Origin: Candidatus Naiadarchaeum limnaeum
Lineage (GTDB): Archaea; Undinarchaeota; Undinarchaeia; Undinarchaeales; Naiadarchaeaceae
Direction: 5' to 3'
NCBI GenBank assembly: GCA_014189685.1
Contig: DVAB01000016.1
Location: 1-35,931 of the forward strand
DNA length: 35,931 nucleotides
Numbering within the stretch: the first letter of the stretch is position 1; each line of letters begins with the position of its first letter. The notes under the pieces are model-generated. The model made no database searches. It was not told the origin of the DNA and saw only the letters and a program-made list of their open reading frames with translations. Shown one piece after another: positions 28,218 to 35,931 of this stretch. The position numbers and the translations under genes are program-made.

Positions 28218-31200
28218 TTTACTAGTTTCTGTTGTTTTTCTTTTCCAAATATTGAAGTTATGCTTTTATCCAGCAGCTCTATTTGTTGTTTAAGGTAATC
28301 AGAGGTTTTATACTTTTCAACCATTTCTTTAGAAATATTTAGATATTTTTTAATTGTCCCTGGGTGGACTGTTAAAGTTAAGTTTCCCCCGCATTTAGTG
28401 CAAACTCCGCTCAAAGGAGGTCTTCTGCATTTAGAATTGCACTTTGTGCAACGGATTTTTTGTCTTGAAAATGTACGGAGATTTCCTTTTATATCTGGAA
28501 TAAAGTGAGTGTTGATTATGCGCGCTGCAACATCGCTGGCATCAACCGCTCTTATCTTTTCAGCGAGATCCAATTGTTTTTTTAATTTATCCAGCATCTC
28601 GCCCTCCGTGTAAATATTTGATAATGGGGCGTTGTTAATGTCAATAACATCATGTGTATAGAGCCAGCCATTAAATGGATCTGAGGTGTTTACAATATCG
28701 CCAAATGTTTTTATCTGAACTTTTGCCGGATCGGATTTTTGTTCAGTCAATTCATAAAATTCCAAAGGATATTGGGAAACAATATCAACGTCATAAACCT
28801 CGCGATCAATTTCAAGCGGATTCAGAGTTGTTGTTATAACAAGCGGAGCATCCATTCTTCCTCCGCGCTTGTCTGGGATAAAACTTTTTGAAAAATTCAA
28901 AAAAGCATCGAGCAATAGCATAACTGAATCTTCATCTCCATCGCAATCCCTTCGTTTTGCATCATGAAATGCTGGGTTTGCAAAGCAAACTTTTGCTTTT
29001 GTGAATCCTATAATCCTGCCAATTATTCCGGTTGAGGTGTGCGGTGCAAGAGCAACAACCAAATGCCCAAGCAGTTCTTCCTTTCTTTTTACATTATAGA
29101 ATCTTGGGTATTTGTAAAATTTTTCTAATAGGTCATCAATAAATTTAGTTGCTGAAACTAGATAAGACGTACCGCTCTCATCTCCGTAGTCGCTAATTAG
29201 TATGTCCTGCGGCTTTAACTCGAGGATCTGGTTTTCGTCTGTCAGTTTTTTTCCATCTATATCAGATGAGTATCCAAGAACTTTGAGTTTTTCAACAGAA
29301 ACCCCAATTTCAATTGGTTTAAAATGAGATAACGGAGCGTTTGTTGCATCAAAGCGGACTGTCCCGTCCTTAAAGACGCAAACATGATTTTTTGCACGCA
29401 AAATTCCTTTTTCAATTGGCTCTGGAATTTTGTATTTAGAAGTCATTCCTATTACTCCAACTAGTTTGTTCAATTTTTTTTCATTGATGTTTTTGAATGC
29501 CCTATCGACAAGCTCCTTTAGGTTTATCTCCCTCCGATCAAAGGATTTTGTTTCAATTCCACAGCTTGGGCATTTGTCTTTTGTTGTTTCGCGCCTGCAG
29601 TTTGGGCAGAAATTAATTAGTTTTGTGCGGCTTGAGCAGTTTTGGCAGTATGGAAATATTGTTTTTGAATTGCAGTTATCACATTTAAATATAGCAATCT
29701 CTGTTTTCTGGGTAACAACCGCAGTTGCTGCTTTTATCAGATCTCGAATTCTGCCTTTTGTAATTCCTGTTGGAAAAAGAACGTTTGGGGGTGGCACCAT
29801 TTTTCTTGGCTTTGCTTTCTCTGGGCGCCCCATTCTTGCACCGATATAAGTTGGGGTGCGCTTTTTTATTTTAAAGGGGGCTATTTTATTCAAGATTTCA
29901 ACAACATCTTTGCTACTGTTCTTTTCTTTTATTATTGAGAGGATTTTTTCAGCGCCTCTTTCATTTAATGAAAGAGAATATAAAAGTGCTTTTGTGTTGT
30001 TTGGACTGAGGATTACTTTCTTTCCATTAACCCCATGAAAAACGCAAAGTGCTTCAAGAATTTCTTTTAAATCTTTTGAATAAGTAAGTTCGTTCTTTTC
30101 AGAAAAGTTTTTTTCGCTCAGATAATTTACAAGGCGCTCAAGCTGTGATTTTGTTATGTCATGCCAGAAAAAAGTATACTTTGGATGCATTGGAATGTTA
30201 TAAGTTCTTGAGATCTCAACTGCTTTTTCAAAAGATGGGGCAGGATATGGTTTTTCTGTATACTCAGCAATTCGGGCGTCCTTTATTTTTCGCTCAGAGG
30301 CGGCTTTCTTAACCTCCTGTGCCCACCATTCTTCACAATACGTGCTTGGAAGAAGTTTGTGATTGTTTTCAATAAAATCGCCTGCAGAGATTAAAATATC
30401 GCCAAGATTAAGAATTTTTTTAATGGTTTTGCGATGTTTTTCTGCCTCTTCAACAGTATTTATCTGTAAAACTTCCCCATCGTCCAGAACAACAGTTGGA
30501 CCGTTTATTGTTTCACAAGGAGTTACTATTCCTGCTTTCCCAGGCAACTCGAGGCGAAGTTGAGTTCCAATTGCAATAAATTCTCCGAGAACATACATTG
30601 TTGCGGGATTTACCGCAACAGCAGAGTATCCTGTTGCCCGTGTACGCCCATATCTTAGATTAAACCCACCTCTTCTAGATGGGTGAGAAAAAACAGGTCT
30701 GCCCGCGGGTATTTCCTGCATATATTTGTCACTTCCTTCAATTTCGCTGGCCGGCTCCTCAGTTATCTCATCTATGAACTCCCCAGCTTCTTTTGTCACG
30801 TCTACAAATTTTCCTAACGCGGAAACGTCCTCGATCTCAATTTCTTGAAGCCAGGGATATTCTTCTGTAGGCGCGGATTCTATAATTGCCTCTAAGCGCT
30901 CGTGTGCATATGGAACTTCTTTGGCAACGCGCTTTACTAATAATCCTTCCAGCCATCTCCAATCCAGCCCATATTTTTCTTCAAGTGGTTTTAATTTTTT
31001 AACAAGCTTTGGGGCTTTTTGTGCAATTCCTTCTGCAACAACAAGGCACATTCCTCCGCGAACGCGGTTTGTTTCAACTCGGCCTAAGTCTCTGTAAGTA
31101 ATTACTTCAAATTCCTCTGTTGGCTCGCCATCAATGCAAACAGGAACGTTTCTTACTATAGTTTCAATCTCTTCCTGCGTTGGCATATATTGCAAGTGAA

Positions 31201-31768
31201 CGTTTCTTTTATACCAAAGTATTTCTTCCCCGTATCTTCCGATTTCCTGGAGAGTTGGCTTGTACTTTCCTAGGCCAAGAGATTTTCTCACATAGTCTGC
31301 AACAATAATTGAAAGCGCTTCTGCTGTTCCACCTGCAGCCCTTATCGGGCCGGAGTAATAGACAGAAAGATATTCAGTTCCGTCTGGGTTTTTCTTTATA
31401 CGGACTTTTGCAATTCCTTCAATCGGGGCCGAAACTGCACCCTGGGTTAAGTAGGCTAATCCTGCTCTAATCGCAAGCTCTGAAGCAGTTTCTCTATCAC
31501 TTGTCTCAGAGAGATTTTTTGATATTATATAGTCGGCAAGTTTAAACGCGACTTCTTCATCAGTCTTGTATTGCTTTTGCAGCTGCCTAATAATATCGGC
31601 TATTCCTTTTAACTCAATTAGCCCCTCTACTTTATCTGCAATATCTTTCGCGATATAAATCTCAGGAACAAGTGCATAATCGAACCCTCTTGAGCGTGCT
31701 TGCTTAGCTATTTCAAATTCTTGAAAGACTCTTTTTTCTATTTGTTCTTGGTATTCTCTAGTATTCAT
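28211..31768 (-). CDS. polC: archaeal DNA polymerase D large subunit (DP2)
   Basis: RRDCDGDEDSVMLLLDAFLNFSKSFIPDKRGGRMDAPLVITT catalytic core; CxxC zinc motifs; no intein-sized insertion. Start likely MNTREYQEQ (31768); the listed ORF starts at 31792. Confidence 0.97.
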   Translation of the reverse strand: MNTREYQEQIEKRVFQEFEIAKQARSRGFDYALVPEIYIAKDIADKVEGLIELKGIADIIRQLQKQYKTDEEVAFKLADYIISKNLSETSDRETASELAIRAGLAYLTQGAVSAPIEGIAKVRIKKNPDGTEYLSVYYSGPIRAAGGTAEALSIIVADYVRKSLGLGKYKPTLQEIGRYGEEILWYKRNVHLQYMPTQEEIETIVRNVPVCIDGEPTEEFEVITYRDLGRVETNRVRGGMCLVVAEGIAQKAPKLVKKLKPLEEKYGLDWRWLEGLLVKRVAKEVPYAHERLEAIIESAPTEEYPWLQEIEIEDVSALGKFVDVTKEAGEFIDEITEEPASEIEGSDKYMQEIPAGRPVFSHPSRRGGFNLRYGRTRATGYSAVAVNPATMYVLGEFIAIGTQLRLELPGKAGIVTPCETINGPTVVLDDGEVLQINTVEEAEKHRKTIKKILNLGDILISAGDFIENNHKLLPSTYCEEWWAQEVKKAASERKIKDARIAEYTEKPYPAPSFEKAVEISRTYNIPMHPKYTFFWHDITKSQLERLVNYLSEKNFSEKNELTYSKDLKEILEALCVFHGVNGKKVILSPNNTKALLYSLSLNERGAEKILSIIKEKNSSKDVVEILNKIAPFKIKKRTPTYIGARMGRPEKAKPRKMVPPPNVLFPTGITKGRIRDLIKAATAVVTQKTEIAIFKCDNCNSKTIFPYCQNCSSRTKLINFCPNCRRETTKDKCPSCGIETKSFDRREINLKELVDRAFKNINEKKLNKLVGVIGMTSKYKIPEPIEKGILRAKNHVCVFKDGTVRFDATNAPLSHFKPIEIGVSVEKLKVLGYSSDIDGKKLTDENQILELKPQDILISDYGDESGTSYLVSATKFIDDLLEKFYKYPRFYNVKRKEELLGHLVVALAPHTSTGIIGRIIGFTKAKVCFANPAFHDAKRRDCDGDEDSVMLLLDAFLNFSKSFIPDKRGGRMDAPLVITTTLNPLEIDREVYDVDIVSQYPLEFYELTEQKSDPAKVQIKTFGDIVNTSDPFNGWLYTHDVIDINNAPLSNIYTEGEMLDKLKKQLDLAEKIRAVDASDVAARIINTHFIPDIKGNLRTFSRQKIRCTKCNSKCRRPPLSGVCTKCGGNLTLTVHPGTIKKYLNISKEMVEKYKTSDYLKQQIELLDKSITSIFGKEKQQKLVKW

Positions 31769-31791
31769 TTTCGAACTCCTGTGAGACAGCA

Positions 31792-31808
31792 CGGAAACTT
31801 TGTTTCCG
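31792..31808 (-). other. short hairpin between DP1 and DP2
   Basis: CGGAAAC-TTT-GTTTCCG perfect 7-bp stem. Confidence 0.75.
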
Positions 31809-31815
31809 AATCATT

Positions 31816-33315
31816 TTAAAATTCTAATAATCTTATTTGCCTTGTTTTTAAATTTAGGAGGGGCACCCTAGCGGGAGTTGGCTCGTGGCCGAGGAATTTT
31901 TGAAAATCTGTTACGTCCTGCCATGTTCCTGAGTTTATCAAAGTCACCCCCCTGTAATTAACAGCTCCGTTTGAATGAACGTGGCCAGTATGTATAATAT
32001 CTATATCCTCAGGAATTGCGAGGGGGTCTGATTCAAATTCTGCAGTCACTATTCCGCTTTCATATTGTGGGCTAAGATGTCTTTTTTTAAGCAGAGTTAG
32101 CATAACTTTCTCAGGATGTTTATAACCATCTTTTAAATTTGGATTCTGTGGGACTATAGTATCAATTGAGGTTCCATGATACAGTAAAACATTCAGCCCG
32201 TTGTTTTCCTGCGGGCGAATTTTAACAATGCCTGGGCTTGAAATTAATGTTGTGTTAGGCAGTTCGTATAAATCAGGAGCAACGTCTTTTTCAATTGGTG
32301 GTTGGGGTTGGGCTAATCGAACATAATCGTGGTTTCCTGGGCACATGATTATCTGAATGCTTTCCGGGATTTTTTCAAAAAATTTTGCGGTTTCTTTATA
32401 CTGGGCAAAAATGTCCCTAATATTGAGCTCTTTTTCCTGCCCAGGATAGACTCCGATTCCGTCAACAATATCACCTGCAACAAAAATATATTTTAAATTA
32501 TCAATTAATTCTGCCTGTTCTTCCCAGATAAGCGCCCCTGTTTCTTTTCCATTAATAAAAGCGAGCATGTTTTCAAATTTGTCAGAGAGGAATTTTTTAC
32601 TTCCAACATGGACGTCGCTTAAAAAAGCCGCGTAAACAGTATTTTCTAAAGTTTTTAACTCTTTTTTTATGGGCAAGTCTGGGACTGTTATTTCTTCAAC
32701 AAAAATCACGCCTTTGTTTATTGTTCCTGTTATCCCTATCACTTCATCAAAAAGCATTTCCTCTGCCTGAGGTATGAGCTCTTTATTGGTTATGATTGCG
32801 GTTGTTTCTCCAGATAAGTCCTCGAGTTTAAGTATAATGTTCCCACGGTGTGTTTTTCTTCTATCTGAGATAATTCCAATAACACTAACTTTTTCATTAT
32901 TAATTTTTTTCAGGTTAGAAATGGACTGAACATTTTTAAGTCTGTTTTGTAAGTATCGTTTGTACTGATTAAAACGCATTGCAAAATATTTAGAAATGTC
33001 CTTTATACTTTCAAGGGGTTTTGTGCTTGCATAGTTAGCGACGATCTCAACTCGTTCCCTGGTGGTTTTTTGTTTTGCTTCTTTTAAAGGTTGGGCTTGG
33101 GCAAGGTGTTTTGGGAGTATCAGAAACTCATCGGATTCTTTTAACTGTAAAATGAGTTGCTCTACCCTCTCGTTTGGGTTCGGGTGTTGTGCTAAAAGCT
33201 CAAGTGCGTTTTTTGCTATCTGCAGCCTGCTGGCTAGAATTCTTTTCAAAAGCTCGTGCTTTAATTCGCCTGTCTGGGTTTTTGGGGAATCAAATCCACC
33301 AAGTGTTAAGCTCAT
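31816..33315 (-). CDS. polB: archaeal DNA polymerase D small subunit (DP1, exonuclease)
   Basis: OB fold plus phosphoesterase: AAFLSDVHVGSKKF, VAGDIVDGIGVYPGQEKEL, MCPGNHDYVR, HTGHVHSNG. Confidence 0.96.
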   Translation of the reverse strand: MSLTLGGFDSPKTQTGELKHELLKRILASRLQIAKNALELLAQHPNPNERVEQLILQLKESDEFLILPKHLAQAQPLKEAKQKTTRERVEIVANYASTKPLESIKDISKYFAMRFNQYKRYLQNRLKNVQSISNLKKINNEKVSVIGIISDRRKTHRGNIILKLEDLSGETTAIITNKELIPQAEEMLFDEVIGITGTINKGVIFVEEITVPDLPIKKELKTLENTVYAAFLSDVHVGSKKFLSDKFENMLAFINGKETGALIWEEQAELIDNLKYIFVAGDIVDGIGVYPGQEKELNIRDIFAQYKETAKFFEKIPESIQIIMCPGNHDYVRLAQPQPPIEKDVAPDLYELPNTTLISSPGIVKIRPQENNGLNVLLYHGTSIDTIVPQNPNLKDGYKHPEKVMLTLLKKRHLSPQYESGIVTAEFESDPLAIPEDIDIIHTGHVHSNGAVNYRGVTLINSGTWQDVTDFQKFLGHEPTPARVPLLNLKTRQIRLLEF

Positions 33316-34505
33316 GCGAGCTCATATTTGAGAATTTCGCGGCCTTTCTCAAGGGCAGTTCCAACAACGTCCAAAGATATTGTTCTTGTTCTACCATATC
33401 TTCCTTTAGATATAATGTTTGCTCCTATCAAGCCGAGCATCTCAAGTTCTGAGATAAGATCAGAAACGCGCCTTTGAGTAAGGGGGGTTAAATTATATTT
33501 TTTGCAAAGTTTCCCATATATTTCAAAAATATCCCCTGTTGAGATATCTCCTTTTTCCAAATCCTTTAAATAGATTATACTGTACAAAACAAGTTGTGAC
33601 TGGCGCGGTTGGGTTTTGATTATTTCAACAACGCGATCTGTGTCTATTTTTTTCTGCGCAGTATCAACATGATTAATAGTAACGCTAGGTTCTCCGTTGC
33701 GCTCAGCAAGCTCAACTGCTACTCTTAAAAGATCCAAAGCACGGCGAGCGTCTCCGTGCTCCTGCGCGGCAAGAGCGGCGCATTTCTCTATTACCCCCTC
33801 TTCTAAAACCCCTGGGCGCAACGCTATCTCTGCTCTTTTGAAAAGAATGTCTTTTAATTGGGGGGCATTATAAGGGGGAAAAACAAGCTCTTCTTCAGAG
33901 AGCGAGGACCTAATACGGGGGTCGAGGTTGTTGGTAAACCCCGAGCTGTTTGAAATCCCTATGAGGCTTACCCTCGAATTTTGAAGTTGTGTGTTTACCC
34001 TTGTTAGATTATAAAGTGTGCTTGTGTCTGTTAGAGAGTCAATCTCATCAAGAATTAATATGAAGGTACTTTTGTTTTTATCAAGTGTTTGGATGAATTT
34101 TCGATATACTTCTTCAGTAGGTAGCCCGGTAACCGGAACTTGCTCCCCTAACTGATAAAGAATGTGGGCAAAGAGTCGGTAGGGGGTGTTTATTTTGTCT
34201 ATTTTGCAATTTAAATAAAGAGCGATTAAATTTAATCCATGTGTTTTTGCCCTTTTCCCAATCTCACCACAAATAAATTTGCTAACAAGGGTTTTGCCTG
34301 TTCCTGTTTTCCCATAGATAAATATATTTGAGGGTTTTTCACCACGCAGTGTATGGACAAGTATTGTAGCAAGTTGTTTTACCTGCTCCTCACGGTGTGG
34401 AACGTTTTCTGGTGTGTGTGTTTCTTGGAGTGCCTCTTTTTTAATAAATAGTGGTTGTTGGTTTAGGAAAATATCAAATAAGTCTTGTAATGATTTCTGC
34501 GCCAT
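33312..34505 (-). CDS. cdc6: Orc1/Cdc6 replication initiator
   Basis: IFIYGKTGTGKTLVSKFI, LILDEIDSL, VSLIGISNSSGF, HGDARRALDLLR, C-terminal wHTH. Start likely MAQKSLQDLF (34505). Confidence 0.96.
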   Translation of the reverse strand: MAQKSLQDLFDIFLNQQPLFIKKEALQETHTPENVPHREEQVKQLATILVHTLRGEKPSNIFIYGKTGTGKTLVSKFICGEIGKRAKTHGLNLIALYLNCKIDKINTPYRLFAHILYQLGEQVPVTGLPTEEVYRKFIQTLDKNKSTFILILDEIDSLTDTSTLYNLTRVNTQLQNSRVSLIGISNSSGFTNNLDPRIRSSLSEEELVFPPYNAPQLKDILFKRAEIALRPGVLEEGVIEKCAALAAQEHGDARRALDLLRVAVELAERNGEPSVTINHVDTAQKKIDTDRVVEIIKTQPRQSQLVLYSIIYLKDLEKGDISTGDIFEIYGKLCKKYNLTPLTQRRVSDLISELEMLGLIGANIISKGRYGRTRTISLDVVGTALEKGREILKYELA

Positions 34506-34533
34506 TTGTCCCACCAATAAATTTTTAAATTCT

Positions 34534-34549
34534 CCTCTTGAAAAAGAGG
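34534..34549 (-). other. hairpin in the cdc6 leader
   Basis: CCTCTT-gaaa-AAGAGG between the TATA-like element and the cdc6 start. Confidence 0.55.
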
Positions 34550-34570
34550 TACGTCTGCATATGAAATATA

Positions 34571-34582
34571 GGTATATAAAGG
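34571..34582 (-). promoter_or_regulatory. putative cdc6 TATA box
   Basis: Minus strand CCTTTATATACC about 70 nt upstream of ATG 34505. Confidence 0.45.
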
Positions 34583-34617
34583 TTTTTATTTTAAAATGTT
34601 TGTTTGTTTATGGTGTG

Positions 34618-34638
34618 ACCCCTTTGCTTCCTTTGGAA
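34618..34638 (-). promoter_or_regulatory. ORB-like Orc1/Cdc6 binding element 1
   Basis: Minus strand TTCCAAAGGAAGCAAAGGGGT: imperfect dyad plus G-string, matching the archaeal ORB pattern (TTCC..nGGAAAC.AAGGGGT). Confidence 0.75.
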
Positions 34639-34762
34639 CTTTTAATTTTTATTTTTGTTTTAGAGTAGAAATTGTGGGATTGGTTTTGTGTGTTTTTATA
34701 TTTTATTTATTTACTATATAGATAATAAATAATAATTATAAATAATAACAAACAAAACAACA
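34639..34762. other. predicted duplex unwinding element of oriC
   Basis: 124 nt, about 16% G+C by hand count, between two inverted ORB-like elements and upstream of cdc6. Confidence 0.7.
34707..34728. repeat. 22-bp palindromic repeat copy 1 (inside the predicted DUE)
   Basis: TTATTTACTATATAGATAATAA; dyad TTATT-nn-CTATATAG-nn-AATAA. Confidence 0.8.
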
Positions 34763-34783
34763 TTCCATGAGAAACAATGGGGT
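34763..34783 (+). promoter_or_regulatory. ORB-like Orc1/Cdc6 binding element 2
   Basis: Plus strand TTCCATGAGAAACAATGGGGT; 16/21 identical to element 1, inverted relative to it. Confidence 0.72.
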
Positions 34784-34788
34784 AGGAC

Positions 34789-35337
34789 TCAATTGGTTAA
34801 AAATCGTTCTATCTCTAAATGTAAAGAGTCAAGTTCTTTAACCTCTATTTTTTTCCCTCTAAACCAACCAACCGCTGATATAATTTTTTTATCCAAACCC
34901 TCAAGCATGTTTAAATTTGGTTTTTTTGTTTTTGTAATAACAACAAACTCCTGTCTCCACTGCTGTGCTTTTTCTTTTAAAAATTTTACCCAATCAACAT
35001 AATCTTTTGGCTCCCGATACCCAAGGCCCAGTGTTTTAACAATTATATGCAAATCATCATTCGCTTTTTCCTCTGCGGCAGGCCCGAGAACATAGTATCG
35101 CCTCAGACTAAAATCACCCCAAGTGAAGGCGCCTTTTTCCTCCTTCATTCCAACAAGCGCAAACTCATCCAATTCAACCCCCTTTCTTAAATGATAATAC
35201 ATACTTCTCAAATCAATTGGAGAAAAGGCGCCCTCATAGACTTTGTAAATCTCATAACCATAACTAACCCCCAGTGCATCAACTATTTGTTGCATTCTCT
35301 CCCGAATTAAAGACTTTATAGGTCTCCCGCGCGCCAC
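34789..35337 (-). CDS. uncharacterised oriC-adjacent protein, possibly a wHTH regulator
   Basis: RERMQQIVDALGVSYGYEIYKVYEGAFSPIDLRSMYYHLRKGVEL is wHTH-like. The listed ORF starts at TTG 35349; GTG 35337 (VARGRPIKSL) is plausible. Confidence 0.6.
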   Translation of the reverse strand: MARGRPIKSLIRERMQQIVDALGVSYGYEIYKVYEGAFSPIDLRSMYYHLRKGVELDEFALVGMKEEKGAFTWGDFSLRRYYVLGPAAEEKANDDLHIIVKTLGLGYREPKDYVDWVKFLKEKAQQWRQEFVVITKTKKPNLNMLEGLDKKIISAVGWFRGKKIEVKELDSLHLEIERFLTN

Positions 35338-35357
35338 ATTTCCCCCCAAAATCCCAA

Positions 35358-35379
35358 TTATTTACTATATAGATAATAA
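35358..35379. repeat. 22-bp palindromic repeat copy 2 (promoter of the oriC-adjacent gene)
   Basis: TTATTTACTATATAGATAATAA, identical to 34707-34728; centre about 31 nt upstream of GTG 35337. Confidence 0.8.
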
Positions 35380-35446
35380 TTCCTACTATAAATAACCTCC
35401 TCCCAACTACCTAAATAAATTAACAAAAACCACCTCGAACTAAGTT

Positions 35447-35931
35447 TTATGGCCTTCCCTCTAGCGCCCGATTTACAGAAATTCCTTGAACGACCTTTCT
35501 TTTAATTTCCTCAATTCGATTATCCAAACCCAACTCATTTAATTGCCTTTCAATCTGCCTAAACTTATTCTCATATTTGTTATAACAAACAATTGCAGCC
35601 GCGAGCGCAGAAACCTCATGGAAATCTTCTGTTGTTTTCTTATATCTATCTAAAAAAACAGAAACAAGCTCGCTCTTTCCGCGCCGTCCAAGGTTTTTTT
35701 GCGGCGCTTCAACTCTTGTATTAAATGCGGCCGCAAGCTTTTCAGTTGTTGCCGGAACCTTTACCACATCAACAGAAAACAATAAGGGTTGTCCAAAAAT
35801 TTGTATATAGCTCTGCTGCTCGCTCTGAGAGAAATTTTTCTTGCTAACCAACCCCAACAAACCGCCGCGTAAGTCAAGAACAGCAACAGCTGTTGTAGTT
35901 CCAGCGTCTATGCCAACTATTAACCCCCGTA
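35447..35931 (-). CDS. DUF460-family RNase H-fold protein, truncated at the contig edge
   Basis: In-frame translation to the edge: RGLIVGIDAGTTTAVAVLDLRGGLLGLVSKKNFSQSEQQ...TEDFHEVSALAAAIVCYNKYENKFRQIERQL; YqgF/RNase H-like GIDAGTT motif and late acidic HEVSALAAA. Confidence 0.78.
   Translation of the reverse strand, partial: RGLIVGIDAGTTTAVAVLDLRGGLLGLVSKKNFSQSEQQSYIQIFGQPLLFSVDVVKVPATTEKLAAAFNTRVEAPQKNLGRRGKSELVSVFLDRYKKTTEDFHEVSALAAAIVCYNKYENKFRQIERQLNELGLDNRIEEIKRKVVQGISVNRALEGRP

Noticed and set aside
29430-29849. 139-aa plus-strand ORF
   Set aside because: Antisense to DP2 coding sequence; no family features.
31792-31808. DP1-DP2 hairpin read as an ORB because of GGAAACAAAG
   Set aside because: It lacks the GGGG string and is fully explained as a perfect palindrome.
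34668-34680. GAAATTGTGGGAT as a third ORB
   Set aside because: Only the half-site is weakly similar and the dyad is missing.
34707-35379. Direct repeats interpreted as att sites of an integrated element carrying the 182-aa gene
   Set aside because: No recombinase or tRNA target, and the repeat is palindromic with a TATA core at promoter spacing, which fits an operator better.
1-35931. CRISPR array, cas genes, transposase, integrase, rRNA, inteins in PolD or AtpA
   Set aside because: No regularly spaced repeats, no such ORFs, and DP2 and AtpA lengths are normal without intein-sized insertions.

Overview
AT-rich archaeal contig fragment. The gene set is PolD DP1/DP2, Orc1/Cdc6, an A-type ATPase operon, Lhr helicase and DUF460. 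Lineage is not resolvable without searches; a DPANN-like or other small euryarchaeal-type genome is plausible. Layout: (1) 1-9300, minus-strand sugar/surface-glycan operon with two split ThDP enzymes (transketolase N/C and E1 alpha/beta), two NAD-dependent epimerase/dehydratases, an SDR, two SAM methyltransferases and a fused cytidylyltransferase-PfkB kinase. It is headed by a 41-aa epimerase remnant and ends in a 12-G tract that breaks the last methyltransferase. (2) 9300-19560, housekeeping block (wHTH-like protein, metallophosphoesterase, Lhr, CorA, UPF0200 kinase, PRC-barrel, YjbQ, thioredoxin, ThpR, PhoU-like regulator, TctA-like transporter). It contains a strongly structured intergenic region at 14117-14296 (candidate ncRNA or switch) and a multi-hairpin leader at 18139-18220. 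(3) 19610-27914, A-ATPase operon H-I-K-E-C-F-A-B-D, followed by two small ORFs missing from the ORF track (Zn-ribbon, single-TM). (4) 28211-34505, orc1/cdc6-DP1-DP2 operon. (5) 34618-34783, a predicted replication origin: two inverted ORB-like elements flank a roughly 16% G+C tract. A 22-bp palindrome lies inside that tract, and an exact second copy lies in the promoter of the adjacent uncharacterised 182-186 aa gene. I consider (5) the most interesting candidate: an origin-linked regulator with a matching site inside the presumed unwinding element. All family calls are from reading the translations; no searches were run.
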